Shown here: piece by piece, positions 36,742 to 46,682 of the stretch
How positions within the stretch are numbered: position 1 is the first letter of the stretch
Layout: every line of letters starts with the position of its first letter
DNA from: Halorhodospira halochloris
GTDB taxonomy: Bacteria; Pseudomonadota; Gammaproteobacteria; Nitrococcales; Halorhodospiraceae
Length of the DNA: 64,000 nucleotides
Assembly: GCF_002356555.2 (NCBI RefSeq)
Contig: NZ_AP017372.2
Location: 1,302,001 to 1,366,000 of the forward strand
Reading direction: 5' to 3'
Position numbers and translations under genes: made by a program
Notes under the pieces: generated by a model
What the model saw: the letters and a program-made list of their open reading frames with translations, nothing else
Database searches by the model: none
Told to the model about the DNA's origin: nothing

Positions 36742-37218
36742 CGTAAGATTCAACCTGATCAACCGGACCGTGTTCTACAGATCCTCGATCGGCTCGCCTT
36801 TTTCCATGAGTTCTCTCCGCTGGAGAGACACCAACTCGCCGAGACAAAGGACATTACGGTACTTGCCGAAGCGGGCGAGAACATCATCCAACGCGGCCAG
36901 CAAGGTAAGTGCTTCTACATTCTCTTGCACGGTCGCGCAGAGGTGCTCGGTGACGGCGATACTCCGCCGTGCTTTCGGGAACTGGGATCCGGCGATGTCT
37001 TTGGGGAGATTGGCTTCCTTGCCGACATTGCGCGCACGGCTCACGTTCGCTGTACCGAGCGATCCATCCTTTTCCGCTTCTCGCGGCCGGCACTGGATGT
37101 CCAGCCCATCGGAATCAGGGAGAAGATCAAGGACCAACTCCTCGCCAATCTCGCGCGGCGCCTGGAAGAGCTCAACAGCCGCCTTGAGGGAAATCCCCTG
37201 GAACAGAACGCCCCCTGA
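36739..37218 (+). CDS. Cyclic-nucleotide-binding (CAP-ED) domain protein
   Basis: The 159-residue protein is a single cNMP-binding domain: ILDRLAFFHEFSPLERHQLAE, then AGENIIQRGQQGKCFYILLHGRAEV and the phosphate-binding cassette GSGDVFGEIGFLADIARTAHV. A helical tail has no DNA-binding HTH, so it is not a CRP-type regulator. The cassette keeps the FGE(I/L)-A-R pattern needed to bind cyclic nucleotides. The start is GTG 36739, 6 bases after AAGGAG; TTG 36736 is too close to it. It is convergent with the histidine kinase to the right, which suggests a signalling role but no defined partner. Confidence 0.75.
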   Translation: MRKIQPDQPDRVLQILDRLAFFHEFSPLERHQLAETKDITVLAEAGENIIQRGQQGKCFYILLHGRAEVLGDGDTPPCFRELGSGDVFGEIGFLADIARTAHVRCTERSILFRFSRPALDVQPIGIREKIKDQLLANLARRLEELNSRLEGNPLEQNAP

Positions 37219-37314
37219 CTTCTCCGGTTGCGCACGCAGCGCAACCTGGAAGCCGCTAACACTGCACGTTATTCACCGGACAATGACATCGGTTTCTACA
37301 TCTTGCCAACAGTG

Positions 37315-39738
37315 CTACTTATACTCCTCATCCAGGTTATGCTTGCACCTGCCGGCATCATTTCCATCCTTCTTTGCCCAAGAAAGCAGATCAGTAAGCG
37401 AATCTAAGCGTACTGGCTTCGTTATATAGGTATCGGCACCGCTTTGCAAACACTGCTCGCGAACCTCTGCGCTGGCGTGCGCAGAGAGCATGGCTACTGG
37501 CGTATAGACTCGGCTTTGTTCTACTTCAGCTTCACGAAGTGATTTTACCGTCTGTGCTCCATCGAGTATCGGCATTTGCATATCGAGCAGGATCAAATCG
37601 AACTCCTGTTCAGCCTGCTGCCATATATCAAGCGCCTCCTGGCCATTTTCGGCCACTGTGGCCTCCGCCCCGCAGCGCTCAAGCAACGCCTGGATCAGCA
37701 GGATATTAGTCGGCTCATCCTCGGCAACGAGTACCTGCATGCCGGCTATATGCTCTTTATTGGTTGGTGTTTGACGGGCAGAGTCAGGTGCGCTTAGAGC
37801 AGGATCAGCTGCGGGCTCAGATTCATCCTCAAGAAGCTCGGCGGTAAAGTAAAAGGTCGATCCTTGGCCGGGGGTGCTGTGAAGCCATATTTCGCCACCC
37901 ATTAAGTTGACTAGCTGTCGACTAATAGCCAGACCTAGACCGCTGCCTTGCAGATGCTTGATTGCATCGGTGCCTCGATCAAATGGCTCAAAGATCCGCT
38001 CCTGCAGCTCATCCGGGATGCCGGGACCATTATCCTGGACTGAGACTTGTAATCTATTTGTATCGTATCGGGAGAAATGCACCCGGACGTAGCCGCTGTC
38101 GGTAAACTTGATGGCGTTGCTGACAAGATTGAATAGCACCTGGGAGAGGCGGGTTGTATCTCCCTGAAGCCTATCCGGCAGGCCATTATCGACTGAGCAT
38201 TGCAGATTCAGACCCTTATCCTCGGCCTGCTGAGACAACATCGGCATCCTCTCTGCGAGAAATTTACGCAGCAGAAAAGCCTCTTTTTGCAGCGTCATGC
38301 GCCCGGCCTGCAGGCGCGATAGATCGAGCAATGTATCTATCAGCCCCAAAAGAGTGCGTCCTGCGGCCTGGCACAGCTTAACTTGCTCCCTTTGGTGAGC
38401 GTCGAGTTCTGAGTCAGCGAGCAGATCAGTAAAGCCGATGATGGCGTTAAGCGGGGTGCGCAGGTCGTGGCTGACGGCGTTCAGGAACACACTTTTAGTC
38501 CGGTTGGCCTCGCGAAGCTGGGTTAATACCTGTTCACGCTCGGTCACATCGCGGGCAATGCCGGCGCGCATGCCCTCACTTTCACGGCCTGGCACCGGCA
38601 GGCTGTGCATTTGAATCCAGCGAACTTCACTATTGGAGCGGATTATCCGGAATAAGGCGTTGAACTCTTCGCGCTCACTTATCGCCTGATCCAGCGCCTT
38701 CTCAACCCCATAACGATCTTCCGGGTGGCCACTCTCCAAAAAGGCTTTGGGATTGGCGTAGAAGCTCTCTACCGGCTGTCCCCAGATATTCGCATAGGCG
38801 GGATTGACGTATAGGGTTTGGGCATCGGTGCGCAGCCAAAAGGCGTCGCGGATATTCTCGGCAATCAGCCGAAAACGCCTCTCGCTCTCGGCCACTTCCT
38901 GCTGAGCCTTTTTCTGATCAGAGATATCTCGCAGTATTGTGGAGATATAGGTTAACTCACCGTAGCTATTGCGATGGCCGATCAGCACTTGTGAGGTCGG
39001 GGCCTGTGTCCCATCTGCCTTGAGGATCGCCGTCTCGCCTTGCCACAGCCCTTCACGCCGGACAGTAGGCAGACCTTCGTTAAGGAGCAGATCGGCCGCC
39101 CACGGTGGATGGAACCGACTAATCGCTTCTTCAAGACTCAGGGGCGGCATTGAGCCATCATCCGCAATACCCAACATCCCGTCGACAGCCTGTACATCTA
39201 TGCCGGCGTTTGCCCTGCCAGCGGCGTTCAGGTAAAGCAGCGTCCCATCTTCGCCGTGTAATGCGACGATGTCCGATGTATTATCGAGTATCGCCACCAG
39301 CTGCTGCTGGAAACGCTCGCGAGCGCGCTGTTCGGTTATATCCTGCACCGTTCTGCACTCGCGCAGTGTAACCGCCACTTCGCCCGCGGCTGTCTCTGCG
39401 CTACGCAGCGCTGCCACCTCAACCTCTACCGGGAGCGCAGCGCCTACACGCGGCTGCAGCCATAGCGTCGTGTCAGCGCATAGCGGTTCGTCGGTTGCCG
39501 CAACTAATCGCTCCGTGACTGTATCTGCTGGCAGTGGAGTGCGCTCGGCATCGATTACAGCGCTAAAGTTTACACCGAGCAGCGCACTCTCATCGGGGTA
39601 GCCGAGCAGCTGACAAGCGGCGGTGTTGAGGTAGGTGAAGCAGCCTGCTGAATCGAGGCTGCAGACGGCTACAGGCAGTTTGTCGAGCAAGTTTTGGGAA
39701 AAATCAGACGTGCGTTGCTCGACTTTATCGCGACCCAT
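37315..39738 (-). CDS. Hybrid sensor histidine kinase (3 PAS, HisKA, HATPase, REC)
   Basis: The 807-residue soluble kinase has three PAS units at about 15-130, 145-270 and 285-405. The H-box is NAVSHDLRTPLNAIIGF near residue 420, the N-box LFNLVSNAIKFTD, G-boxes VQDNGPGIP and GSGLGLAIS. A C-terminal receiver (about 670-790) has VLVAEDEPTN, acceptor LILLDMQMPILDG and ITKPVRL. No membrane segments are seen, so it senses a cytoplasmic cue (redox, light or ligand through PAS; unknown). There is no separate response regulator beside it. It is divergent from a second, longer kinase whose kinase and receiver parts are clearly related. Confidence 0.9.
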   Translation of the reverse strand: MGRDKVEQRTSDFSQNLLDKLPVAVCSLDSAGCFTYLNTAACQLLGYPDESALLGVNFSAVIDAERTPLPADTVTERLVAATDEPLCADTTLWLQPRVGAALPVEVEVAALRSAETAAGEVAVTLRECRTVQDITEQRARERFQQQLVAILDNTSDIVALHGEDGTLLYLNAAGRANAGIDVQAVDGMLGIADDGSMPPLSLEEAISRFHPPWAADLLLNEGLPTVRREGLWQGETAILKADGTQAPTSQVLIGHRNSYGELTYISTILRDISDQKKAQQEVAESERRFRLIAENIRDAFWLRTDAQTLYVNPAYANIWGQPVESFYANPKAFLESGHPEDRYGVEKALDQAISEREEFNALFRIIRSNSEVRWIQMHSLPVPGRESEGMRAGIARDVTEREQVLTQLREANRTKSVFLNAVSHDLRTPLNAIIGFTDLLADSELDAHQREQVKLCQAAGRTLLGLIDTLLDLSRLQAGRMTLQKEAFLLRKFLAERMPMLSQQAEDKGLNLQCSVDNGLPDRLQGDTTRLSQVLFNLVSNAIKFTDSGYVRVHFSRYDTNRLQVSVQDNGPGIPDELQERIFEPFDRGTDAIKHLQGSGLGLAISRQLVNLMGGEIWLHSTPGQGSTFYFTAELLEDESEPAADPALSAPDSARQTPTNKEHIAGMQVLVAEDEPTNILLIQALLERCGAEATVAENGQEALDIWQQAEQEFDLILLDMQMPILDGAQTVKSLREAEVEQSRVYTPVAMLSAHASAEVREQCLQSGADTYITKPVRLDSLTDLLSWAKKDGNDAGRCKHNLDEEYK

Positions 39739-40202
39739 ACATCCCCCCCCGCCTCAATTCCTGAAAAAAATCGACCGAACGCTACTTCGCAGGCTTAACT
39801 ACGTCAAGCCCCTTTAGCTGCGCAGATAGGCAGTCTCTAACAATTGCTTATCATCAAAAATAATTCTTTGTTTATAACGGCTTATGCTGTAGCTACGATA
39901 GTATCACCACAAAAAAAGAGCTTAAGTGGCGTTAACGCGCACCCGTTTCTGGTCTGGCTGCTATATTGCGCGGAAATGCAGCAGTGGTAGCTAAGGAGGC
40001 TAGACTCGCGCTGCAGAAATGCATATTCTGCATATCATGTAGGGTTTTTTGTTGGGGCGTAATTGCATGCTATTTCAATATATAGGCCTGCAAACATCAC
40101 CCATCACCAGGTCTCCTACTCGCAGGATCTGCTCAGTCACTCCCCGAGTCTTTGCGCTGACAGCGTAAGGTCCAAATACAGGCCCGGAGAGGTCTTAAGC
40201 TC
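39739..40202. other. Divergent intergenic region between two histidine kinase genes
   Basis: This 464-base stretch has no gene. It is locally AT-rich (about 39840-39920, with runs such as TCATCAAAAATAATTC) and must hold promoters for both kinases. I found no clear operator or terminator. Confidence 0.5.
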
Positions 40203-43200
40203 ATGGAAAATAAAAAAGGCTCCAAGTGCGGCTGCCTAAGCGCTAAGTGCAAATTGGACCTGCTCCAGCAGGTCAGTGGAATCGGCTTTTGGGAATATGA
40301 CCTGTGCACCGGGCAGGTCAATGCCGATGCGCAGTGCCAGAGTCTATACGGTTATGACAATAGCGAGTCCGAGCGCAGCCTCGCTACAGACTATGCGCTT
40401 TGGCGTGAGCATGTGCATCCTGAAGACCTATCATGGGTAGAAGAGGAGGTACAAGCCGCCATAGCCAACGGACAGCCTTGGCGGTTCACATATCGGATAT
40501 ACCGCAGTGATGGCCAATTGTGCTGGCTGCACTCAAGTGGCCACCTCGAGCGCGACGATCAGGGTGAACCCTGTCTGCTCATTGGTTTTGAACAGGATGT
40601 TACTGCTCAAAAACTTCAGGAGCAGGCGCTAGAGCAAGCTCACGAAAGGCTGCAAAGGGCTGAAGAGATAGTCTCTTTGGGCCACTGGATCTCCTATCCT
40701 GCAACAGGAGAGCTGATCTGGTCGCCTATGACCTATCAGCTTTGCGGTTTCCCTGCCGAGGCCGAACCGCCGGGCTGGGAAGAGTTTATCGCCCGGATAC
40801 CGGAGCAAGATCGCCATCAGGTAGCCGAATATCAGCTGCAGTCGAAAGCCGACACCGACCAGAGCCAGGGTGAATACCGGATAGTCCACCCGAATGGGCG
40901 CGTGGTATGGGTGCGGGAAATAGCCAATCGCTGGCAAGACGAGAACGGCCGGTGGATCATCCAGGGGACCATCCAGGATATCACTGAGCAGCGCGAGGCG
41001 TTGGAGCGTAGTGAGGCGCGCCGGCAGCGGCTTGAGGCTATCCTGGAGACGATTCCCGATGTAGCCCTAACTGAGACGGATCTTGAGGGTACGATTCGCG
41101 AGGCGAGCCGCAGCGCCGAGCGGATATTTGGCTACTCGCGTGAGGAGTTGCTCGGCAGTGATATCTGCATGCTCCACGATCCGGCTGAGCATGCGCGGGT
41201 GCGCGAAGGTATCGCTAGATTGCAGCGCACCGCTCAGGGTTACTCTGTGGAATGTGAACTGATTCGCGGCACCGGCGAGCGCTTTCAGGCGCAGCTGAGT
41301 GTCGCACCGCTACTCAATGAGCGCGGCGAGGTGGTAGGTAAAATCGGGGCCTGTATCGATTTATCGGCGCAGTTCGCCGATGAGCAGCGCCTGCGCATGG
41401 CCCAGGAGGCGGCCGGCTTCGGGGTCTGGGACTGGGATCTAGCGGCGGATCAGGTCTACTGGGATGAGGCGTGCTGGCGTATGCTCGGCTACGATCCCGA
41501 GCAGCAGAGTATTCTGACCTTTGCCGACTGGCAGAAATTCGTCCATCCCGAGGATCTAGAGCGGGTCCAACCCATCGTTGAGAGCCATTTGGCTGCAGGC
41601 AGTCCGTTCACCATCGAGCTTCGCTACCGCTGCGCCGATGGTAGCTGGCTTTGGGTGCAGGGCCGGGGGCAGACCCTGCGCCGTGGCGCCGATGGTTCAC
41701 CGACCTACATGGTCGGTACCCATGTCGATGTCCAGACCCTCAAGGAGACTGAGTTCGCGCTGCGCCGTAGCGAGTTGGAACTCACTGAGGCTAAGCGCAT
41801 AGCCCGACTCGGTCACTGGCTCTACGACATAAAGTCTGGGGATGTCCACTGGTCGAGCGAGATCTACGAAATTATTGGTCTGGAGCCGGCGGAAACGGCC
41901 ATGGACTGGGACACCTTTCTCTCCAGAGTGCCGCCTGAAGATCACCCTGAGCTCTATGAGGCCATAGAGCGCACTCTAAACCGGGGGGATCCCTACGAGC
42001 TTGAGCACCACCTCATGAGTGTGGATGGCGGTCGGCGGATTGTGCAGGCCCGTGGCTATGCGGAGTTTGATGCAGCCGGGAATCCGCAACTTCTACGCGG
42101 TACGGCCCAGGATGTCACCGAGCAGCGGGTTCTGCAGCGCGAACTTGCCGAGCGCGAGGCGCACTACCGGGATCTGGTAGAGAACCAACCGCTGATGATT
42201 GAGCGCTTTCTGCCCGACACCACGGTCACCTACGCTAACCCTGCCCTTGGGGATTGCCTCGGTGTGGAGCCGGAGGCGCTGATTGGCCAGCGCTGGCTGG
42301 ATTATTTACCTGCCGAGGAGCGTGAGAACATCGAGGCGCACTTGGCGGGCTTCACTCCGAGCCATCCGGTTAGCCAGTTCGAGAACAGCATGCCGGGCAA
42401 GAACGGTATGCAGCTCTGGACGATGTGGACTAACCGGGCCTTTTTCGATGAAAAAGGGGAGTTGAGCCATTTCCAATCGGTAGGCGTAGATATCACCGCA
42501 CGCCGGCGCGCCGAGCAGGCCGAGCAGCAGCTACGCGAGCAGCTTGAGACAAGGCAAAAAGAGCTCGAGGCGATCTTCGCGGCGGCCCGCTCGGTCAGTC
42601 TCATCAAGACTGATCTCAATTCAGTCATCGAAGAGGCCAGTACTGGTGCAGAAGTACTGTTCGGTTATTCGCGCGGGGAACTTATTGGTCAGCACGTCAG
42701 CTTACTGCATACGGCAGAGGACATTGAGCGGCTTCCCGATTACGTCGAGAGATTGTTTAAGGACCATGAGCCGATCCGCATGGAGACGGATCTAGTCTAT
42801 CGGGATGGTAGTCGTTTTCCCGCGCTGTTTACGGTGCACCCGATCACGGATGGTCGAGGTGCAATGGTGGCCACGCTCGGCGTCAGTCTCGATATGAGTG
42901 CCCAAAAGCGCGTTGAGCAGGAACTCGCCGACACTATACGCGCGAAAGACACCTTCCTCAGCGCCGTCAGCCACGACCTGCGCACGCCGCTAAACGCCTT
43001 GATGGGCTTTCTTGAGCTGCTCGATGATCCGCAAATTTCACCCGAGCAACGCTCTGAGTACATGGAGCAATGCCGGCAAGGAGCACAGCGGCTTCTCGGC
43101 CTGATTGAGACTCTGCTCGATCTCGCCCGTCTTGAAGCCGGTCGTTTGGAACTGCGCCCACGAGCAACCGAGTTGCCTGCACTGATAGACAACCAGGTTG

Positions 43201-44081
43201 CTATGCTTAGGTCCCGGGCCTGTGAGAAGGGCCTAAGTCTAGACTACAGCATAGCTGAAGCTGTCCCCAGATGGGTCGAGGTGGATGATACGCGACTCGG
43301 GCAATTGCTCTCTAATCTTCTCAGTAATGCCGTTAAATACACCCAGCAGGGCGGTGTCGAGCTTGAGGTGCGAACAGTAGACAATACCCGAGTCAGTTTT
43401 GCTGTCCACGACACCGGGCCGGGTCTAACTGAGCAGCAGCAAAAAGAGATTTTCACTGCCTTCGATCGCGGTGGCTATAGGGGCACTAGCCAAGGTTACG
43501 GGCTGGGGTTGGCGATTGTCAGCGAGTTAATCAATCTGCTTGATGGCGAGCTCTCCCTGAGTAGTACACCAGGGCAAGGCTCAACCTTTGCGTTCACCAT
43601 TCCCTTGCCCAGAGCCAGTGAGCCGAGCCCTGAGGGCGAGTCTTCGATAGCGGCGGGCGAGTCTGATGCAGAGCCAACTGCGAGTTCAGCACGGCGCCCC
43701 CTAAATGTTCTTGTCGCCGATGATGAGCCGGCCAATGTGATGCTCGCTCAGGCCCTTCTGCTCAAGCTCGGTTGCGAGGTTGTTTGCGCGCAGAGTGGCA
43801 CAGAGGCCCTAGCGGCTTGGCAGGCAGGGGATTTCGACATGTTGCTGCTTGATTTAAAGATGCCGGATCTTGATGGCGATCAGGTAGCCCGAAGCGTCCG
43901 CGCCGAGGAACATGAGCAGGGCAGGCAGCCTACCAGGATTGTGCTATGCACAGCCTACGCCTACAGCGAGGTTGAGTCGCTGATAAACGAGTCGGGTTGC
44001 GATGCATATCTTGGCAAGCCGCTTGATCGCAGCGCCTTGAGCAGTTTGTTGGACTGGGTGGCTAGCAGCTATGCCAAATAA
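40203..44081 (+). CDS. Seven-PAS hybrid sensor histidine kinase with receiver domain
   Basis: The 1292-residue soluble protein shows seven PAS/PAC units, at about 13-135, 140-265, 270-395, 397-520, 525-650, 655-775 and 780-910. Five of the C-terminal PAC ends are recognisable as D(V/I)T(A/E)Q or close variants. The kinase core has NAVSHDLRTPLNALMGF-like LSAVSHDLRTPLNALMGF, N-box LLSNLLSNAVKYTQ, and G-boxes HDTGPGL and GYGLGLAIV. The receiver (about 1165-1290) has VLVADDEPAN, acceptor LLLDLKMPDLDG and YLGKPLDR. The output partner is not encoded nearby. A 3'-end fragment of a related gene recurs at 47186, which implies duplication. ATG 40203 follows GGAGAGG by about 12 bases. Confidence 0.9.
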   Translation: MENKKGSKCGCLSAKCKLDLLQQVSGIGFWEYDLCTGQVNADAQCQSLYGYDNSESERSLATDYALWREHVHPEDLSWVEEEVQAAIANGQPWRFTYRIYRSDGQLCWLHSSGHLERDDQGEPCLLIGFEQDVTAQKLQEQALEQAHERLQRAEEIVSLGHWISYPATGELIWSPMTYQLCGFPAEAEPPGWEEFIARIPEQDRHQVAEYQLQSKADTDQSQGEYRIVHPNGRVVWVREIANRWQDENGRWIIQGTIQDITEQREALERSEARRQRLEAILETIPDVALTETDLEGTIREASRSAERIFGYSREELLGSDICMLHDPAEHARVREGIARLQRTAQGYSVECELIRGTGERFQAQLSVAPLLNERGEVVGKIGACIDLSAQFADEQRLRMAQEAAGFGVWDWDLAADQVYWDEACWRMLGYDPEQQSILTFADWQKFVHPEDLERVQPIVESHLAAGSPFTIELRYRCADGSWLWVQGRGQTLRRGADGSPTYMVGTHVDVQTLKETEFALRRSELELTEAKRIARLGHWLYDIKSGDVHWSSEIYEIIGLEPAETAMDWDTFLSRVPPEDHPELYEAIERTLNRGDPYELEHHLMSVDGGRRIVQARGYAEFDAAGNPQLLRGTAQDVTEQRVLQRELAEREAHYRDLVENQPLMIERFLPDTTVTYANPALGDCLGVEPEALIGQRWLDYLPAEERENIEAHLAGFTPSHPVSQFENSMPGKNGMQLWTMWTNRAFFDEKGELSHFQSVGVDITARRRAEQAEQQLREQLETRQKELEAIFAAARSVSLIKTDLNSVIEEASTGAEVLFGYSRGELIGQHVSLLHTAEDIERLPDYVERLFKDHEPIRMETDLVYRDGSRFPALFTVHPITDGRGAMVATLGVSLDMSAQKRVEQELADTIRAKDTFLSAVSHDLRTPLNALMGFLELLDDPQISPEQRSEYMEQCRQGAQRLLGLIETLLDLARLEAGRLELRPRATELPALIDNQVAMLRSRACEKGLSLDYSIAEAVPRWVEVDDTRLGQLLSNLLSNAVKYTQQGGVELEVRTVDNTRVSFAVHDTGPGLTEQQQKEIFTAFDRGGYRGTSQGYGLGLAIVSELINLLDGELSLSSTPGQGSTFAFTIPLPRASEPSPEGESSIAAGESDAEPTASSARRPLNVLVADDEPANVMLAQALLLKLGCEVVCAQSGTEALAAWQAGDFDMLLLDLKMPDLDGDQVARSVRAEEHEQGRQPTRIVLCTAYAYSEVESLINESGCDAYLGKPLDRSALSSLLDWVASSYAK

Positions 44082-44097
44082 TATTGGGATAATCAAG

Positions 44098-44904
44098 CTA
44101 CCAACTCCAGTCCATTCCGCCATCCACACTTAATGTCTGGCCTGTTATGTATGAGGCTTCATCAGACGCAAGATAGGCAACTGCTGAGGCAACGTCTTCG
44201 GGCTGACCTTTTCTTCGGATTAAAAGGTCGCCAGTTTTAATGGACTGATCAACAATCCAGTCAGATAGCGTGCCTCGTTCCATCATCATCTTATCTTCTG
44301 TAAGGCCAAATATATCTGTTTCTATAACCCCAGGCGCTACACAGTTGACCCTTATGTTATGAGATGACAAGCATTTAGCAAGCGTCTTTGTAAACATGAT
44401 TATTGAAGCTTTGGATGCGGAATATGCTCCAGTAGTGCCGCTCACCCCTCTTGCAACGACCGATGATAGGGTAATTATTGAGCCCTTAGCGCCATTATCT
44501 ATCATGTGTTGGGCGCAACCCTTGCAAAAAAAGAAAGAACCTTTTGCGTTTATGTTAAAGACTTGGTCCCAATCTTCTGGGGTTATTTCAACACCCACCG
44601 GCTTAGTCTCGCTTATCCCTGCATTGGATACGGCAACATGAATCGGCCCAAAAGTTACATGTGCATTTTCGATAAGCTCGTTTATCGAGTCGATACTAGC
44701 CACATCCACAGGGATGTATTTAGCAGATAGCCCAAGATCAGTTATTTCCTTCTCTACAGCTTCACCTTTTTTCCTGTCCCTATTTGCGATAGTTACGTTT
44801 GCCCCTTCTCTGGCTAGGCGAAAAGCAACACCTCGTCCTATTCCGCTGCCACCCCCTGTGACCACAACATGATTATTCTCAAATCTTTTGTTGGCATTTA
44901 TCAT
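44098..44904 (-). CDS. Short-chain dehydrogenase/reductase (SDR)
   Basis: The 268-residue protein is a classical SDR: cofactor motif VTGGGSGIGRGVAF, a NNAG-like VSNAGIS, active-site Ser in TLSSVVARG and YSASK, and PGVIETDIF. The C-terminus SYITGQTLSVDGGMDWSW is typical of FabG-like oxidoreductases. The substrate cannot be told. ATG 44904 has GGAGGGGG upstream; an in-frame ATG at 44937 does not. The gene is visibly AT-richer than its neighbours and lies alone at the edge of a remnant-filled stretch, so recent transfer is likely (inference). It converges on the seven-PAS kinase with 16 bases between the stops. Confidence 0.88.
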   Translation of the reverse strand: MINANKRFENNHVVVTGGGSGIGRGVAFRLAREGANVTIANRDRKKGEAVEKEITDLGLSAKYIPVDVASIDSINELIENAHVTFGPIHVAVSNAGISETKPVGVEITPEDWDQVFNINAKGSFFFCKGCAQHMIDNGAKGSIITLSSVVARGVSGTTGAYSASKASIIMFTKTLAKCLSSHNIRVNCVAPGVIETDIFGLTEDKMMMERGTLSDWIVDQSIKTGDLLIRRKGQPEDVASAVAYLASDEASYITGQTLSVDGGMDWSW

Positions 44905-45175
44905 GATGACCCCCTCCCGAAGCTCATGCAGGCTCATCTGAGGCGCACATCACCGGCATGGCACCGCGTTGTAAACCCTGGGAAAAATGGGCAACGTTGC
45001 AATGCAGTATTAACTAAATTAGCCCTCGCTTCGTGCAGATTGCATTTCTTGCTTTTTATCAAAGCAAATTTCAAGGCACCTAACTTATGCTTTCAGACTT
45101 CAGGCGAGAATGTCAACCAAATGCATATGCAACTTAGTTGACATTACGCAATGAGATTGGATGAGTGCAGAGTGG
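44905..45175. other. Non-coding stretch upstream of SDR gene
   Basis: No gene is visible; the DNA is AT-rich and must contain the SDR promoter. Confidence 0.4.
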
Positions 45176-45310
45176 AGGCAGAAGGCTAAAATGCCGATAA
45201 AGAATTAGTGGAGAAAGCTTCCCTGGCACAGCTTTTGATCACTGGTTTGATCGAGCCATAGATGCTGAACGAGTAGAGAACGTGTTTGCTGAAGATTAAA
45301 GCCTTTTAGT
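45176..45310 (+). pseudogene. Orphan 3' fragment of Rpn-type gene
   Basis: The sequence repeats the last about 100 bases of the Rpn-type pseudogene ending at 46564. GATCACTGGTTTGATCGAGC and GCTGAAGATTAAAGCCTTTT occur in both, with small differences elsewhere (for example one added T in CAGCTTTTGATC). It has no upstream coding region. Confidence 0.75.
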
Positions 45311-45481
45311 CCAGTATAACGCAGCCAGTGGGTTGAGGATTTACGTAGTGCTGGGCACCACTTGAGTCGCCAAACTCTATGCGCTCAGCGGTTTCGGTGA
45401 ATACCCGCTTTGTGATCCGATAAACGGTGCTGCTGTAAACCGGCCGCAATAAACCTCTGCATCGTTAAACAGCAGAACTTG

Positions 45482-45870
45482 ACCCACCATCCTCATCAGT
45501 CGAGCTTTGCGATTGCTTCTCGGCAAATTGCTCCACAATGGCGGCCAGGCGCTCTTGCTCGCTGTGGGTGTACACTCGCGTTGAGCCTATATCTCGGGGT
45601 CTGGCCAGATCCCGGGCGTCCTGGATGCCAACCCCATGCGGCGCTAAAAGATGCGTGACAAAGGTATGGCGCAGGGGTGTGCTCCCCAGGGGGTAGGGTA
45701 TGGCGATAGGCCAAGCGCCCCGCGATATTCTGCCAGGACTTCAACCAGACCCCCCGGCGCCGGGATATCGTCCGGGTCATCAAGATTGCGGTGATGCTTG
45801 CCGCGCAGAGTGACACGTTTCGCCAGGGAATGGGGTCGTTTATACTCCCTGCACAAAAGAGAAAAGCAGA
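45482..45870 (-). pseudogene. Decayed tyrosine-recombinase fragment A
   Basis: On the minus strand this matches the integrase fragment at 50395-50982: RGKHHRNLDDPDDIP and LAEYRGALGLSPYP against RGKHRRDLDDPDDIP and the same next motif. About 180 bases in the middle, including the HWLRHT catalytic region, are deleted, and the frame is broken. The 3' ends share AGCAGAACTTGACCCACCA. Confidence 0.75.
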
Positions 45871-45882
45871 TGCTCGATACCG

Positions 45883-46564
45883 ATGGCTGATCATCCGAAG
45901 ACTCCCCACGACTCGCTGATCCAAAAGCTCCTAGAGTCGCCGCAGCGAGCCAGTGTGGTACTTCGCGAGAATATGCCCAAAGCTGTGCGGGAGCGGCTTG
46001 CCGATGATCTTCCAGAGCCACTGCCGGGCAGCTATGTCGAGCCTAATCTTCGAAAGACGTATGCGAGCCGATGAAGCGGACGAGTCTTACTCTCAAGACC
46101 CGCAAGTCAGATCAGTATTCCGTGCTATGGCGTGGGCATATCGCGAGAGTCTCAGCCGCGATCAGTTGGAGAAGCTGCTTGAGGATTTGCCCTCAGGTCA
46201 TCCGCTGGAGAAGCCGTTACTGGTCTATCTTATCCAAGTCCATGGTAATACCATTGAGCAATCGGATCTAAACTATGCGGTGACGCAAAACCGTTCTGGT
46301 GAGCGGGTGGAGGAATTAACGATGGCAGTGGCAGAAGAGTGGAGACAAGAGGGACGTCAAGAAGGACGGCAAGAGGGGCGTCAAAAAGGGCGCCAGGAGG
46401 CTAAGGCATCAGACCTTCTTCGCCTGATTGAGCGCAAATTCGGATCTCAGGCAAAAAGGCTCTATAAAGAACGAGTGGAGAAAGCATCCCTGGAACAGCT
46501 TGATCACTGGTTTGATCGAGCCATAGATGCTGCACGAGTAGAGAACGTTTTTGCTGAAGATTAA
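45883..46564 (+). pseudogene. Rpn/YhgA-type nuclease-transposase gene, internally deleted and frameshifted
   Basis: The N-terminal frame from ATG 45883 reads PHDSLIQKLLESPQRASVVL, then NMPKAVRERLADDLPEPLPGSYV, a typical start of the recombination-promoting nuclease (Rpn/PD-(D/E)XK transposase-like) family. It stops at 46074. A second frame carries the C-terminal half with PLLVYLIQV, the (EGRQ)n tract and a helical end to 46564. The central nuclease domain of roughly 100 residues is missing, so the gene cannot be functional. A 3' fragment copy lies at 45176. Confidence 0.75.
46338..46400 (+). repeat. 12-bp tandem repeat encoding EGRQ
   Basis: Degenerate GAGGGACGTCAA-type units code for EGRQEGRQEGRQKGRQ inside the Rpn-type pseudogene. 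Such Glu-Gly-Arg-Gln tracts are common in this family. Confidence 0.7.
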
Positions 46565-46682
46565 AGCCTTTTAGCGCAAGACTGTTCGGCAAAAGGCAAG
46601 ATGTAACTCAACAACTACAGGGTTTGCTTTACCCGACTAGATGGTCAGAGTCGGCTGGTGTTTTGCATCTGCCACGTGACAT

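Noticed and set aside
37315-44081. Possibility that the two histidine kinases are one phosphorelay operon
   Set aside because: They are divergently transcribed from a 464-base gap, so they are not an operon; any joint action would need other evidence.
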